64,000 nt of DNA from NCBI GenBank assembly GCA_025359205.1, contig JANYHD010000018.1, forward strand, positions 1 through 64,000. Direction: 5' to 3'. The notes beneath the pieces were generated by a model that saw only the letters and a program-made list of their open reading frames with translations, searched no databases and was not told the origin of the DNA. Position numbers and translations under genes: made by a program. Shown one piece after another: positions 57,199-64,000 of this stretch. Position 1 is the first letter of the stretch. Each line of letters starts with the position of its first letter. The DNA is from Gammaproteobacteria bacterium. GTDB lineage: Bacteria; Pseudomonadota; Gammaproteobacteria; Steroidobacterales; Steroidobacteraceae.

Positions 57199-58112
57199 TT
57201 GCCCGTGCTCTCCATCGCCTGTTTGTGGGTATCGATTGCCACCGCCAGCGCGCCCAGCGGACCCGCGTCCGCGGCAAGTCCCGGCGGCACGATGAAGTCC
57301 TCGAGACTCTCGTTTACTTCCGCGATGTCGAGGTAGCCATTGAGGCTTGCACGCAGGCAGCGCCGGATTTCTGGAAACAGGTGCGCACGGTGGCTGAGTA
57401 CGCCACCGCCCATCAGGATGCGTTGTGGCGCGACCGACACGACCAGCAGGTGTGACAGCTGGCCCAGCGCATGTGCGACGAGTGACCAGACCGGACTCTC
57501 CGGCGGCAGATCCACCGCAACGACTCCGCAACGGGCCTCGATCGCGGGACCCGAGGCCAGGCCCTCGACGCAGGGGCCGTGAAAGCTGCAGTGCCCCGGC
57601 CAGTCGTCGCCAGGCGCGCGCGCAATGCGCGCGTGGCCGAGTTCAGGGTGATGAGCACCGATCAGCGGACGACCGTCGTGGATCAGCCCAACGCCCACGC
57701 CGGTGCCGACCGTGACATAGGCGAAGTCGCTCAGTCCGTGCCCCGCGCCCCACCGCCCCTCCGCCAGCGCCGCGCCGATCACGTCGGTCGTGATGCCGAC
57801 CGGCACCGCAAAGCGTTGCGTGAAATACGAGGCGAGGTCGGTGTGCGCCCAGTTCTGCTTCGGTGTCATGCCGATGCGCCCGAAGCTGCGCGAGCCGGCA
57901 CGCAGATCGAGTGGACCGAAGCTGGCAATGCCGATGGCCGCCAGCGGCTCGGCCCCGGAATTCCAGCGCGCCAGGATTTCAGCGATCTGCGCCAGCGTGG
58001 CGGGCGGATCGCGGGTCGGCAACTGTTCGCGCGCGCGTATGTCTTCGGGCCCGCTGCCGAGGATGCAGATGCACTTGGTGCCGCCCAACTCTACGCCAGC
58101 GTAAATGGCCAT
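57195..58112 (-). CDS. ROK-family sugar kinase (fructokinase-like)
   Basis: A 305-residue kinase with the ATP-binding ELGGTK at 8-13 and the zinc-type HPELGHARIA with CSFHGPCVEG, the pattern of bacterial fructokinases (ScrK/GmuE group). Phosphorylates fructose or a related hexose. It starts 12 bases after the halogenase gene. Confidence 0.85.
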   Translation of the reverse strand: MAIYAGVELGGTKCICILGSGPEDIRAREQLPTRDPPATLAQIAEILARWNSGAEPLAAIGIASFGPLDLRAGSRSFGRIGMTPKQNWAHTDLASYFTQRFAVPVGITTDVIGAALAEGRWGAGHGLSDFAYVTVGTGVGVGLIHDGRPLIGAHHPELGHARIARAPGDDWPGHCSFHGPCVEGLASGPAIEARCGVVAVDLPPESPVWSLVAHALGQLSHLLVVSVAPQRILMGGGVLSHRAHLFPEIRRCLRASLNGYLDIAEVNESLEDFIVPPGLAADAGPLGALAVAIDTHKQAMESTGK

Positions 58113-58124
58113 GCCGCGCTGCAG

Positions 58125-59675
58125 TCAGCCCACGGAAAGGCGCCGGGCGCCAGGGCTGAAGTGGCTGTCATGTGAGGGTGCGGTCCTGGCTGATGCACTG
58201 ACCGCAGCCGCCACCGAAGCCAATGCGCTTTTTAGCTGGCCAGGCTGCATGAGGTCGACCAGAGGGTCATGGCTCTTCGGTACGACGCCCATGCCCTCAA
58301 GAATGTAGAACCAGCTCAGATCCGTGAACAGATCGCCGGCCTGCTGGCGAATCCGTCCGGTTTCCCGATACAGCTCGATACGCTGCGACAGGCTGTCAGG
58401 AATCGGCATGCTGCGGCAGTGCTGCCAGAACGGCGTATCACCGCGGCGAGTCAGGCAGTAGTGCAGGATGATGAAGTCGCGAATGCGTTCCATCTCGTTG
58501 ATCAGCTCGCCGTTGTAGGCAGCGATGTTGCTCTGGCTGAAGCTCCGGTCCGGGAAGTAATCGAGCAGCTTGTAGACGCCGCTCATGACCAGGTGGATGC
58601 TGGTCGACTCCAGGGGTTCAAGAAATCCGGACGCCAGGCCCAGGGCCACGCAATTGCGATTCCAGAACTGCTTGCGGCGGCCGGCCACGAAGCGAATGAT
58701 CCGCGGATCGGTCAGGGTCTTGTCGCCAACCGAGCTCAGCAGATCGTCGAGCGCCTCCGTATCGCCCAGGTAAGCGCTGGAGTAGACGTAGCCGTTGCCA
58801 TTGCGGTGCTGCAACGGAATGCGCCAGCGCCAGCCTGCGGCCCGCGCGAACGATTCCGTATACGGCGGTCGGGTAGACCGCAGTTCAGTCTGCACTGCGA
58901 CCGCGCGGTCACAGGGCAGATACTCGCGCCAGTCGACGTAGCCTGTCTGCAGGGTCTTTTCAATGAGCAGGCCATTGAAGCCGCTGCAGTCAATGTAGAG
59001 ATCGGCCCTGAGCCGCGACCCATCGGCATGGATGAGTTCATCCAGGAAACCGTCCGCGCGTTGCGTGGCCGATTTGACGGCTTTCTGTACGCAGCTGACG
59101 CCCAGGCGCTCGGCAAAGGCGCGCAGGTATTTCGCAACCAGGCCCGCGTCGAAATGCAGCGCGTAACGCAGGCCCGTCACCGGTCCGCCAGATTTCTGAT
59201 CCGGAAAGCGGAACCGGCCCTGATCGCCTAAGGTCGCGCACAGGCTGAAGTCGCTGACCGCGAGCGCAATCCCTTCAGACCTGGCCTTGTGCCAATAGTG
59301 ATGGAACGGTCGCAGGCCGATCGTTTCGCCGAAGGTACCGAACGGATGCCAGTAACTATGGCCGGGATCGCGCCAGTCCGTAAACTTGATGCCCAGCTTG
59401 AACGTCGAGCGCGTGTGTTGAACGAAGTCGGCTTCGTTGATCGAGAGAAATCTCAGCAGCTCGATGATCGGCGGAATGGTCGCTTCGCCAACGCCGACCG
59501 TGCCAATGTCAGGGGACTCGATGACGGTTATCGCGCAGCCCGAACCACCGAGCGCGCGCGCCAGGATGCTCGCCGCGATCCAGCCGGCGGTGCCGCCGCC
59601 CAGGATGGCAATGCTTTCTATTCGCCCGTCCGCCCGGTCACCCGCGCCGGCCGCAGCTGCAGTAGTGCTTGGCAT
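58125..59675 (-). CDS. Flavin-dependent halogenase (tryptophan halogenase family)
   Basis: A 516-residue FAD enzyme. The family marks are all present: GGGTAGW near 26-32, GVGEATIP at 61-68, the catalytic lysine in TFKLGIKF (Lys93, equivalent to Lys79 of RebH/PrnA), WRWRIPLQHR in place of WxWxIP, and FLEPLESTSIHLV carrying the second conserved Glu. It should halogenate an indole or tryptophan-like molecule. No tryptophan or antibiotic genes are near; the neighbours are a TonB receptor and sugar genes. Such halogenases next to sugar loci occur in Xanthomonas and Caulobacter with unknown physiological substrates. Confidence 0.88.
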   Translation of the reverse strand: MPSTTAAAAGAGDRADGRIESIAILGGGTAGWIAASILARALGGSGCAITVIESPDIGTVGVGEATIPPIIELLRFLSINEADFVQHTRSTFKLGIKFTDWRDPGHSYWHPFGTFGETIGLRPFHHYWHKARSEGIALAVSDFSLCATLGDQGRFRFPDQKSGGPVTGLRYALHFDAGLVAKYLRAFAERLGVSCVQKAVKSATQRADGFLDELIHADGSRLRADLYIDCSGFNGLLIEKTLQTGYVDWREYLPCDRAVAVQTELRSTRPPYTESFARAAGWRWRIPLQHRNGNGYVYSSAYLGDTEALDDLLSSVGDKTLTDPRIIRFVAGRRKQFWNRNCVALGLASGFLEPLESTSIHLVMSGVYKLLDYFPDRSFSQSNIAAYNGELINEMERIRDFIILHYCLTRRGDTPFWQHCRSMPIPDSLSQRIELYRETGRIRQQAGDLFTDLSWFYILEGMGVVPKSHDPLVDLMQPGQLKSALASVAAAVSASARTAPSHDSHFSPGARRLSVG

Positions 59676-59690
59676 GGCGGTTCTAGGATG

Positions 59691-59718
59691 AGGGTGGCGC
59701 GGTGCGCGCCGCCACCCT
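59691..59718. terminator. Hairpin between the TonB receptor and the halogenase
   Basis: AGGGTGGCG pairs with CGCCACCCT around a ten-base loop, in the 68-base gap between the two genes. No T-run follows on the minus strand. It may reduce halogenase transcription relative to the receptor. Confidence 0.5.
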
Positions 59719-59743
59719 AATTGTCATGAAACCGCTCGAACGA

Positions 59744-62700
59744 TTACAGCTTGCCCTTGATACCGAAGAACAACCGGCGACCGGTGTCGTCGTAGGTGAA
59801 GGGCAGATTGTCCCACTGCACGTAGGTGTGCTGCTTGGCATTGGTCAAGTTTACTACTGACAGCAACAGGCCAATGTGACTGTTGAAGTTGTAGCCAACC
59901 TGCCCATCCAGCTGGCCAAAGGGCGCGGAGTACACCGGGTACACGACCTGATTGCCATGTATGTCCTGGAATGACCAGGTCGAGCCGACCAGCGAGTCAT
60001 TCACGGCCCTGCTGCGCCAGGCGTATGCCGCGCGCGCCGAGAAGCCCGCGTGTTCATAGTAAGCCTGCAGGTTGATGGAGTCCTTGGATACGCCGGGAAT
60101 AGCCAGATGCTTGGCAAAATCCGTGTCCAGATCGGTCTCGGAATTCGAACGCGTGTAGTTCGCGGCAATGCCTACACCGCTGTCCCATGAGTACTGAACG
60201 CCGAATTCGCCGCCGTAGATCTTGCCCTTGCCGCCGTTGACAGGCGTGGTCACCGGGCCGACCGTGCCGCCGAAATCGTCATTGACCAGCGTGGGTATCT
60301 GCGCCGTAGTCACGAAATTGTCGACCGCCTTGTAGAAGAAGCCGACGCTGATCAGGCTGTTTCGTGACAGGTAGTCCTCCCAGGACATATTGAACTGGGA
60401 GGCGCGGAACGGATCAAGGTTCGCGTTGCCAGAGCCGCCATTCACGAAGAAGAACCGGGCCCCATTGGGACCATCAGCGCCGCGGGTGAAGTTGTAGGAA
60501 TTGCCAAGACCCAGCTGCGCCAGGTTCTGCGGGGCCACCACGCGCGCAGCACCGAAACGAAACTTTTGCGATTCAGTGGCATTCAACACGAAGTTGAAGG
60601 ACGGCAGCACGTCGACGTAGCTGCGCGATTTCTCGAATGACAAGTCGTTGTTGTACACGCCGTTCCAGTTCGACGTTCCCTGGAAAGTTCTCAGCGGGGC
60701 CGCCTGGCCGCCATCCACCGTCAGGTCGGTCTTGACCACGCGGATGCCGAAGTTGGCGTGATAAACGTCACTGGTACCGCCCGCGTCACCCATCACATAG
60801 AAGGACGAGGTCTTTTCGTGCACCTGGTAGGAGCTGATGCGATCGACAAAGAAGGCTTCAGTGTTGTTCGGAACGCCGGCCTGGCTCCACAGCGTGTTGA
60901 GATACGTCGACGGATTGGTCATCCCGCCGGCCACCGGATCCTTAACCGAAATGGTGCCGACGGCGAAGCTGTTGTAGTACTTCACCAGTTCAGCATTGGT
61001 CAGCGCCGTCGAGTAAGGAATGGTCGCGTAGCCCGGATCGGAGTAGTAGATCCAGCTGCCGGAATTCGGGTCAACCGTGGCCGACCCGTTGGGGTTGTGA
61101 TTGCAGCAGTTGCCGGCGTAGGTGCCCGCGCCCACGCCACCGATACCGTAGGAACCCGATCCATCGATCAGGTATCGGCCGAAGGTCTGGTCGACGTCAC
61201 GCTTGGCAAAACGCAGACCGGCGGTCACCGAAACGATGTCGTTCATCTTGAAGTTCAGGTTGCCCTTCAAGGCGACATTCTTTTCGTCGGTCAGGTTCGC
61301 CCAGGCCCAGTTGGACTTGAACAGCGTATACGCCGGATTGGAGAGCAGGTTGGTGTAGCCGTTGTTGTCGGCAAAATTGGCCGTGGGCAGCCCGGAGTTG
61401 CCGCCGTTAGTCCAGCCGAAGGAATAACCGTGGTTGCCGTTATTGCAGGCAGCGCCGTAGTTGTTGCAGCCGGGCGCCGTGGGCATGATCGAACCGGTGC
61501 CGCCGAAGGCGCCGTAGAACCCGTGCTCGACGTCGGCCTGGTCGGCCTCCAGGTCAGAGGTGGCCTTGGCATAAGCCACGCCGACATCGCCCGTCAGCGG
61601 GCCGCTGCCACCGAAATTGGTCGAAACCTGGAAGTTGTTGGACTTCGAAATGTTGTGCTGGTACAGCGTGGCGGTCTCCAGGCCATTGGCCATGAAGGTC
61701 GCCGACTGCACGACGCCGTTTCCATCGATCGAGTAGGACTTGGTCGGGTCTATGCCTGGGAAACTCGCGGCCGTGGTGGCCGAATTGTTGGCACCGCCAC
61801 CGTTGAAACCCACTTTCGAAGAGTAGGTGATGCTTTCGTCATCTTCCCGCACGAAGAAATATTCGGCGCGGGTGGTGATGTCATTGGTCCATTTCCATTC
61901 GGCGCCCAGGGTAGCGCCGGTGGTTTTCACGTGTTGCAGGATATCGCTGAAATATCCGAACTGGGGATCGATGTAGGTCTGCCCGTTAGGCAGCGTGCTC
62001 AGCGTGCTGGCCGACGGACTGCCCACGTAGGAGCCGTCCTGCGCGGTGTTCGTGACCAGCCAGCCGGCGCGATTCTGATCCTGGAACTGCTTATCGTGGG
62101 TCTTCTGGTCGTCATACGACACGCTGCCGGTAATGGCAAAGTCGTCGCTGAATTTGAAGCCGGCGACCAAAGCTGCCTGCGGCGTTGCGCCACCCTCGGC
62201 GTCGGTCGCCTTGGTTGCCCGGGCGTTGCCACCGATGCTGAATCCCATCGGCTGCGCGAGCGGTGAACGGGTCTTCAGATCCACGATGCCGCCAAGCCCG
62301 CCTTCGCGATTCTGCGCCGTGGGGTTCTTGATGACGTCGATGCCGCCGAGTTCCTCACTGGGAATGCCTTCCAGCGATGCGTATTGAATGTTGCCGCCGT
62401 TGCCGCCACCTGATCCTTCACCCGAGACGTAGAATTCCTTGCCGGTCAGGAACACTTCACCGTTCAGCGTGATGAGGTTGTTGCCAAGGCCGTCAATGAG
62501 CACCTTCGTGCCCTTGCCGCCGGCACGATTGATCTGGACGCCCGGGAGTCGCTGCAATGACTCGGAGACGTTCTGATCCGGCATCTTGCCAATGTCTTCC
62601 GGAGCGATGGATTCAATGGGCTGATTCGACGCGCGCTTGCGCGCCAGGGCGCTCTCGAGAGAGGCGCGGAAGCCCGTGACGATCACTTCTTCGAGATCAG

Positions 62701-62854
62701 CGGCGGGCTTGGCCGCAGTCGCAGCCGGCGCTGCCTGCGCCTGCGCGGCGCCCGGCATGGCGAAGCAAAACGCTTCCATTGAAATGGCCGCCACCAGGGC
62801 GGCATTGGTGGCGCGCGACGAGCGTCGCGCGCGCTTTACTCTGCGATGAGACAT
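59744..62854 (-). CDS. TonB-dependent receptor of the Xanthomonas/Caulobacter type
   Basis: A 1036-residue outer-membrane receptor. The signal peptide ends near AQAQAAP, the TonB box is EEVIVTGFRASLESALARKR, and the plug holds ENLPGVQI-type and IDGLGNN segments. The barrel ends in LFFGIKGKL. The N-terminal run GFRASLESALA is the mark of the TonB-Xanth-Caul family, generally tied to plant glycans. The promoter region holds LacI-type operators. The receptor and the sugar genes downstream are likely one regulon. Confidence 0.9.
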   Translation of the reverse strand: MSHRRVKRARRSSRATNAALVAAISMEAFCFAMPGAAQAQAAPAATAAKPAADLEEVIVTGFRASLESALARKRASNQPIESIAPEDIGKMPDQNVSESLQRLPGVQINRAGGKGTKVLIDGLGNNLITLNGEVFLTGKEFYVSGEGSGGGNGGNIQYASLEGIPSEELGGIDVIKNPTAQNREGGLGGIVDLKTRSPLAQPMGFSIGGNARATKATDAEGGATPQAALVAGFKFSDDFAITGSVSYDDQKTHDKQFQDQNRAGWLVTNTAQDGSYVGSPSASTLSTLPNGQTYIDPQFGYFSDILQHVKTTGATLGAEWKWTNDITTRAEYFFVREDDESITYSSKVGFNGGGANNSATTAASFPGIDPTKSYSIDGNGVVQSATFMANGLETATLYQHNISKSNNFQVSTNFGGSGPLTGDVGVAYAKATSDLEADQADVEHGFYGAFGGTGSIMPTAPGCNNYGAACNNGNHGYSFGWTNGGNSGLPTANFADNNGYTNLLSNPAYTLFKSNWAWANLTDEKNVALKGNLNFKMNDIVSVTAGLRFAKRDVDQTFGRYLIDGSGSYGIGGVGAGTYAGNCCNHNPNGSATVDPNSGSWIYYSDPGYATIPYSTALTNAELVKYYNSFAVGTISVKDPVAGGMTNPSTYLNTLWSQAGVPNNTEAFFVDRISSYQVHEKTSSFYVMGDAGGTSDVYHANFGIRVVKTDLTVDGGQAAPLRTFQGTSNWNGVYNNDLSFEKSRSYVDVLPSFNFVLNATESQKFRFGAARVVAPQNLAQLGLGNSYNFTRGADGPNGARFFFVNGGSGNANLDPFRASQFNMSWEDYLSRNSLISVGFFYKAVDNFVTTAQIPTLVNDDFGGTVGPVTTPVNGGKGKIYGGEFGVQYSWDSGVGIAANYTRSNSETDLDTDFAKHLAIPGVSKDSINLQAYYEHAGFSARAAYAWRSRAVNDSLVGSTWSFQDIHGNQVVYPVYSAPFGQLDGQVGYNFNSHIGLLLSVVNLTNAKQHTYVQWDNLPFTYDDTGRRLFFGIKGKL

Positions 62855-62934
62855 GAGACTGACCCCCCGAATTTTGTTGCTCTGCTCTGACAGTCGGCCG
62901 TTGCCGCCGTCTGCGCAGAACGATATTTCGAAAA

Positions 62935-62946
62935 GACAGCGCTGTC
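62935..62946. promoter_or_regulatory. LacI-type operator 1
   Basis: GACAGCGCTGTC is a perfect 12-base palindrome with a central CG, about 80 bases before the TonB receptor start. It has the look of LacI/GalR-family sites. Confidence 0.6.
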
Positions 62947-63164
62947 AATTCTTTTCCAACTGACTTCGGCTGCTCGGCCACGAGCGCAGGCAAAACAATT
63001 CCTGTGATGGTCGGGAGCAAGCAACCCGACGGAGTCGTGAATTGCAATTAGCTTGTTTTTAACCGGCTGTAAGCGTATTCATTGACGGACACCCGAGACC
63101 GCCGACCAGCCGGGAGGGTCGCAGAAACCGCTTTCATAGGTCAGGGTGATGGGTTTATTATGAT

Positions 63165-63178
63165 TGTCAGCGCTGCCA
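63165..63178. promoter_or_regulatory. LacI-type operator 2
   Basis: TGTCAGCGCTGCCA shares the CAGCGCTG core with operator 1 and is imperfect at one pair of positions. It lies 25 bases before the LamG gene start. Confidence 0.6.
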
Positions 63179-63202
63179 TAATTAATAGAACGGAGGGGCG
63201 TC

Positions 63203-64000
63203 ATGAAACCAATTGTGCAGTGCGTGCAGGCGTCGCGCCACGCGCGTGGACTGGTGTCGGCACTGCTGCTGCTGGCTGTCGCCGCTGTGGCGAGCGCGGA
63301 AGTTGCCGATTCGCGGCAGAATTTCGGGCCGTATAACGCCGTGTTCCTCGCCGGCGGAGTGGGCATGAGCCGTCCGCTCGCTCCTGACAGTGCGCTCCTG
63401 CGCGCCAACGCGACCTGGTCGCTCAGTGGCTGGCTGCGGCTCGACCGGAGTGACGGTGGGCCGCTGCTACTGGCGGCAATTGGCGATGCCAGGGTGACGG
63501 ACTGCCGTTGCCTGCTGGTCGACGGAGGACATCTGCAATTGCGTGTCGGCGCCAGCGACGTCCTGTCGGCGCCGCAGGACCTGGGACGAGGTGCGTGGCA
63601 TTTCATCGCCGCCACCTACGACGGACACACGGCGCGCCTGTACATCGACGGTACAGAGTCCGCGGCGCAGGCCGCAAACACGGGCACCGCCACCGCAGTG
63701 CTGCGCATCGCACCCGAATCCGCGGATGATCCCGCTGGCACGCACCATTTCGGTGGCGCGATCAGCGGCTTCGCCCTCGACGGCCAGGCGCTGGATGCGG
63801 GCGCGGTGCGTTCGCGCTACGCGGCGCGTCCCGACTTCGGGCTGATCGCATTCCACCACGTTGGCGTCGGCTGGCCGTGGCAGGAACACGCGTGGCGCGG
63901 ATTGCTCGAACCGCAACCGGCCTGGACATTGCCACATGGCAAGGCGCCCTACGACTCGCCGGCCATCGCGCCCGGCACCGCGGCCGCAGTGCATGCATCG
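63203..64000 (+). CDS. Secreted protein with an N-terminal LamG domain, partial (right edge)
   Basis: Begins with ATG after GGAGGGG; 266 codons are visible with no stop. A signal peptide (LLLLAVAAVASAE) is followed by a LamG-like jelly-roll domain at about 65-205 (WSLSGWLRLD, HFIAATYDGHTARLYIDG). The stretch after it, WPWQEHAWRGLLEPQP, starts the next domain, probably a glycoside hydrolase, but it is cut by the edge. It opposes the TonB receptor and shares operators with it. Confidence 0.75.
   Translation, partial: MKPIVQCVQASRHARGLVSALLLLAVAAVASAEVADSRQNFGPYNAVFLAGGVGMSRPLAPDSALLRANATWSLSGWLRLDRSDGGPLLLAAIGDARVTDCRCLLVDGGHLQLRVGASDVLSAPQDLGRGAWHFIAATYDGHTARLYIDGTESAAQAANTGTATAVLRIAPESADDPAGTHHFGGAISGFALDGQALDAGAVRSRYAARPDFGLIAFHHVGVGWPWQEHAWRGLLEPQPAWTLPHGKAPYDSPAIAPGTAAAVHAS

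Larger units (their letters stand above)
62855..63202. promoter_or_regulatory. Divergent regulatory region with two LacI-type operators
   Basis: A 348-base A+T-rich spacer between the TonB receptor and the LamG gene. It contains the operators at 62935-62946 and 63165-63178. Confidence 0.65.

Noticed and set aside
57199-57531. N-terminal extension of the sugar permease
   Set aside because: It overlaps the ROK kinase gene and lacks membrane segments; the ATGA overlap at 57195-57198 marks the true start.
60758-62266. Plus-strand frame of 502 codons
   Set aside because: Antisense to the TonB receptor; the Val/Gly/Arg-rich pattern is a shadow of the barrel codons.

Overview
The window is a high-GC, gene-dense stretch of a Gram-negative chromosome. 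The gene content points to a gammaproteobacterium outside the enterics, probably of the Steroidobacteraceae/Nevskiales/Xanthomonadales type. The signs are a fused RlmKL rRNA methyltransferase, PotFGHI and Puu polyamine genes, an E. coli-type MsrA, a GlyGly-CTERM protease, two large TonB-dependent receptors (one of the Xanthomonas/Caulobacter type) and a flavin-dependent tryptophan-halogenase-like protein. Taxonomy is inferred from gene content only. No rRNA, tRNA, CRISPR array, insertion sequence or prophage was seen.

Layout. 1-4.7 kb: an ATPase-type regulator cut by the left edge, a membrane protein, an NTF2-like secreted protein and msrA, with a decayed second copy of the msrA 3' end. 4.7-10.7 kb: patatin/outer-membrane fusion protein, PPK2 kinase, icd, a LysE exporter and aquaporin Z. 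10.7-33.2 kb: a large polyamine region, almost all on the minus strand. It holds a TonB-dependent receptor, spermidine dehydrogenase, gamma-glutamylputrescine oxidase, two glutamine-synthetase-like ligases, PuuD, the PotFGHI importer and two PLP enzymes. After an outer-membrane protein and a small lipoprotein come the aldehyde dehydrogenase PuuC (translationally coupled to rlmKL) and a divergent omega-aminotransferase. 33.2-38.1 kb: a porin behind a good sigma-54 promoter, a cupin, a glycosyltransferase/bicupin pair and an LpxH-like hydrolase. 38.1-46.8 kb: secreted GlyGly-CTERM metalloprotease with a lipoprotein, flavodoxin-like protein, Tat-exported GH30, OsmC protein, serine hydrolase with an aromatic amino acid decarboxylase, and catalase behind an OxyR-like site. 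47-53.3 kb: a long DUF349 protein facing an operon of metallo-hydrolase, oxidoreductase, CHAD protein and DsbA. 53.3-64 kb: a sugar-use locus with a TonB receptor, halogenase, ROK kinase, FHS sugar permease, AGE-family isomerase and LysR regulator, opposite a LamG-domain secreted protein that runs off the right edge. Two LacI-type palindromes lie in the shared promoter region.

How the genes work together. The polyamine region could take up polyamines (PotFGHI, perhaps with the TonB receptor at the outer membrane), split spermidine with the dehydrogenase, pass putrescine through gamma-glutamylation (PuuA, PuuB, PuuC, PuuD) to GABA, and transaminate beta-alanine or GABA with the omega-aminotransferase. 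No PuuR-type regulator is present. The right-hand locus looks like a glycan or oligosaccharide utilisation unit whose intracellular steps (isomerase plus ROK fructokinase-like enzyme) fit mannose to fructose to fructose-6-phosphate; a halogenase sits between receptor and kinase. These two loci, plus the glycosyltransferase/bicupin pair, are the best candidates for undescribed biology.
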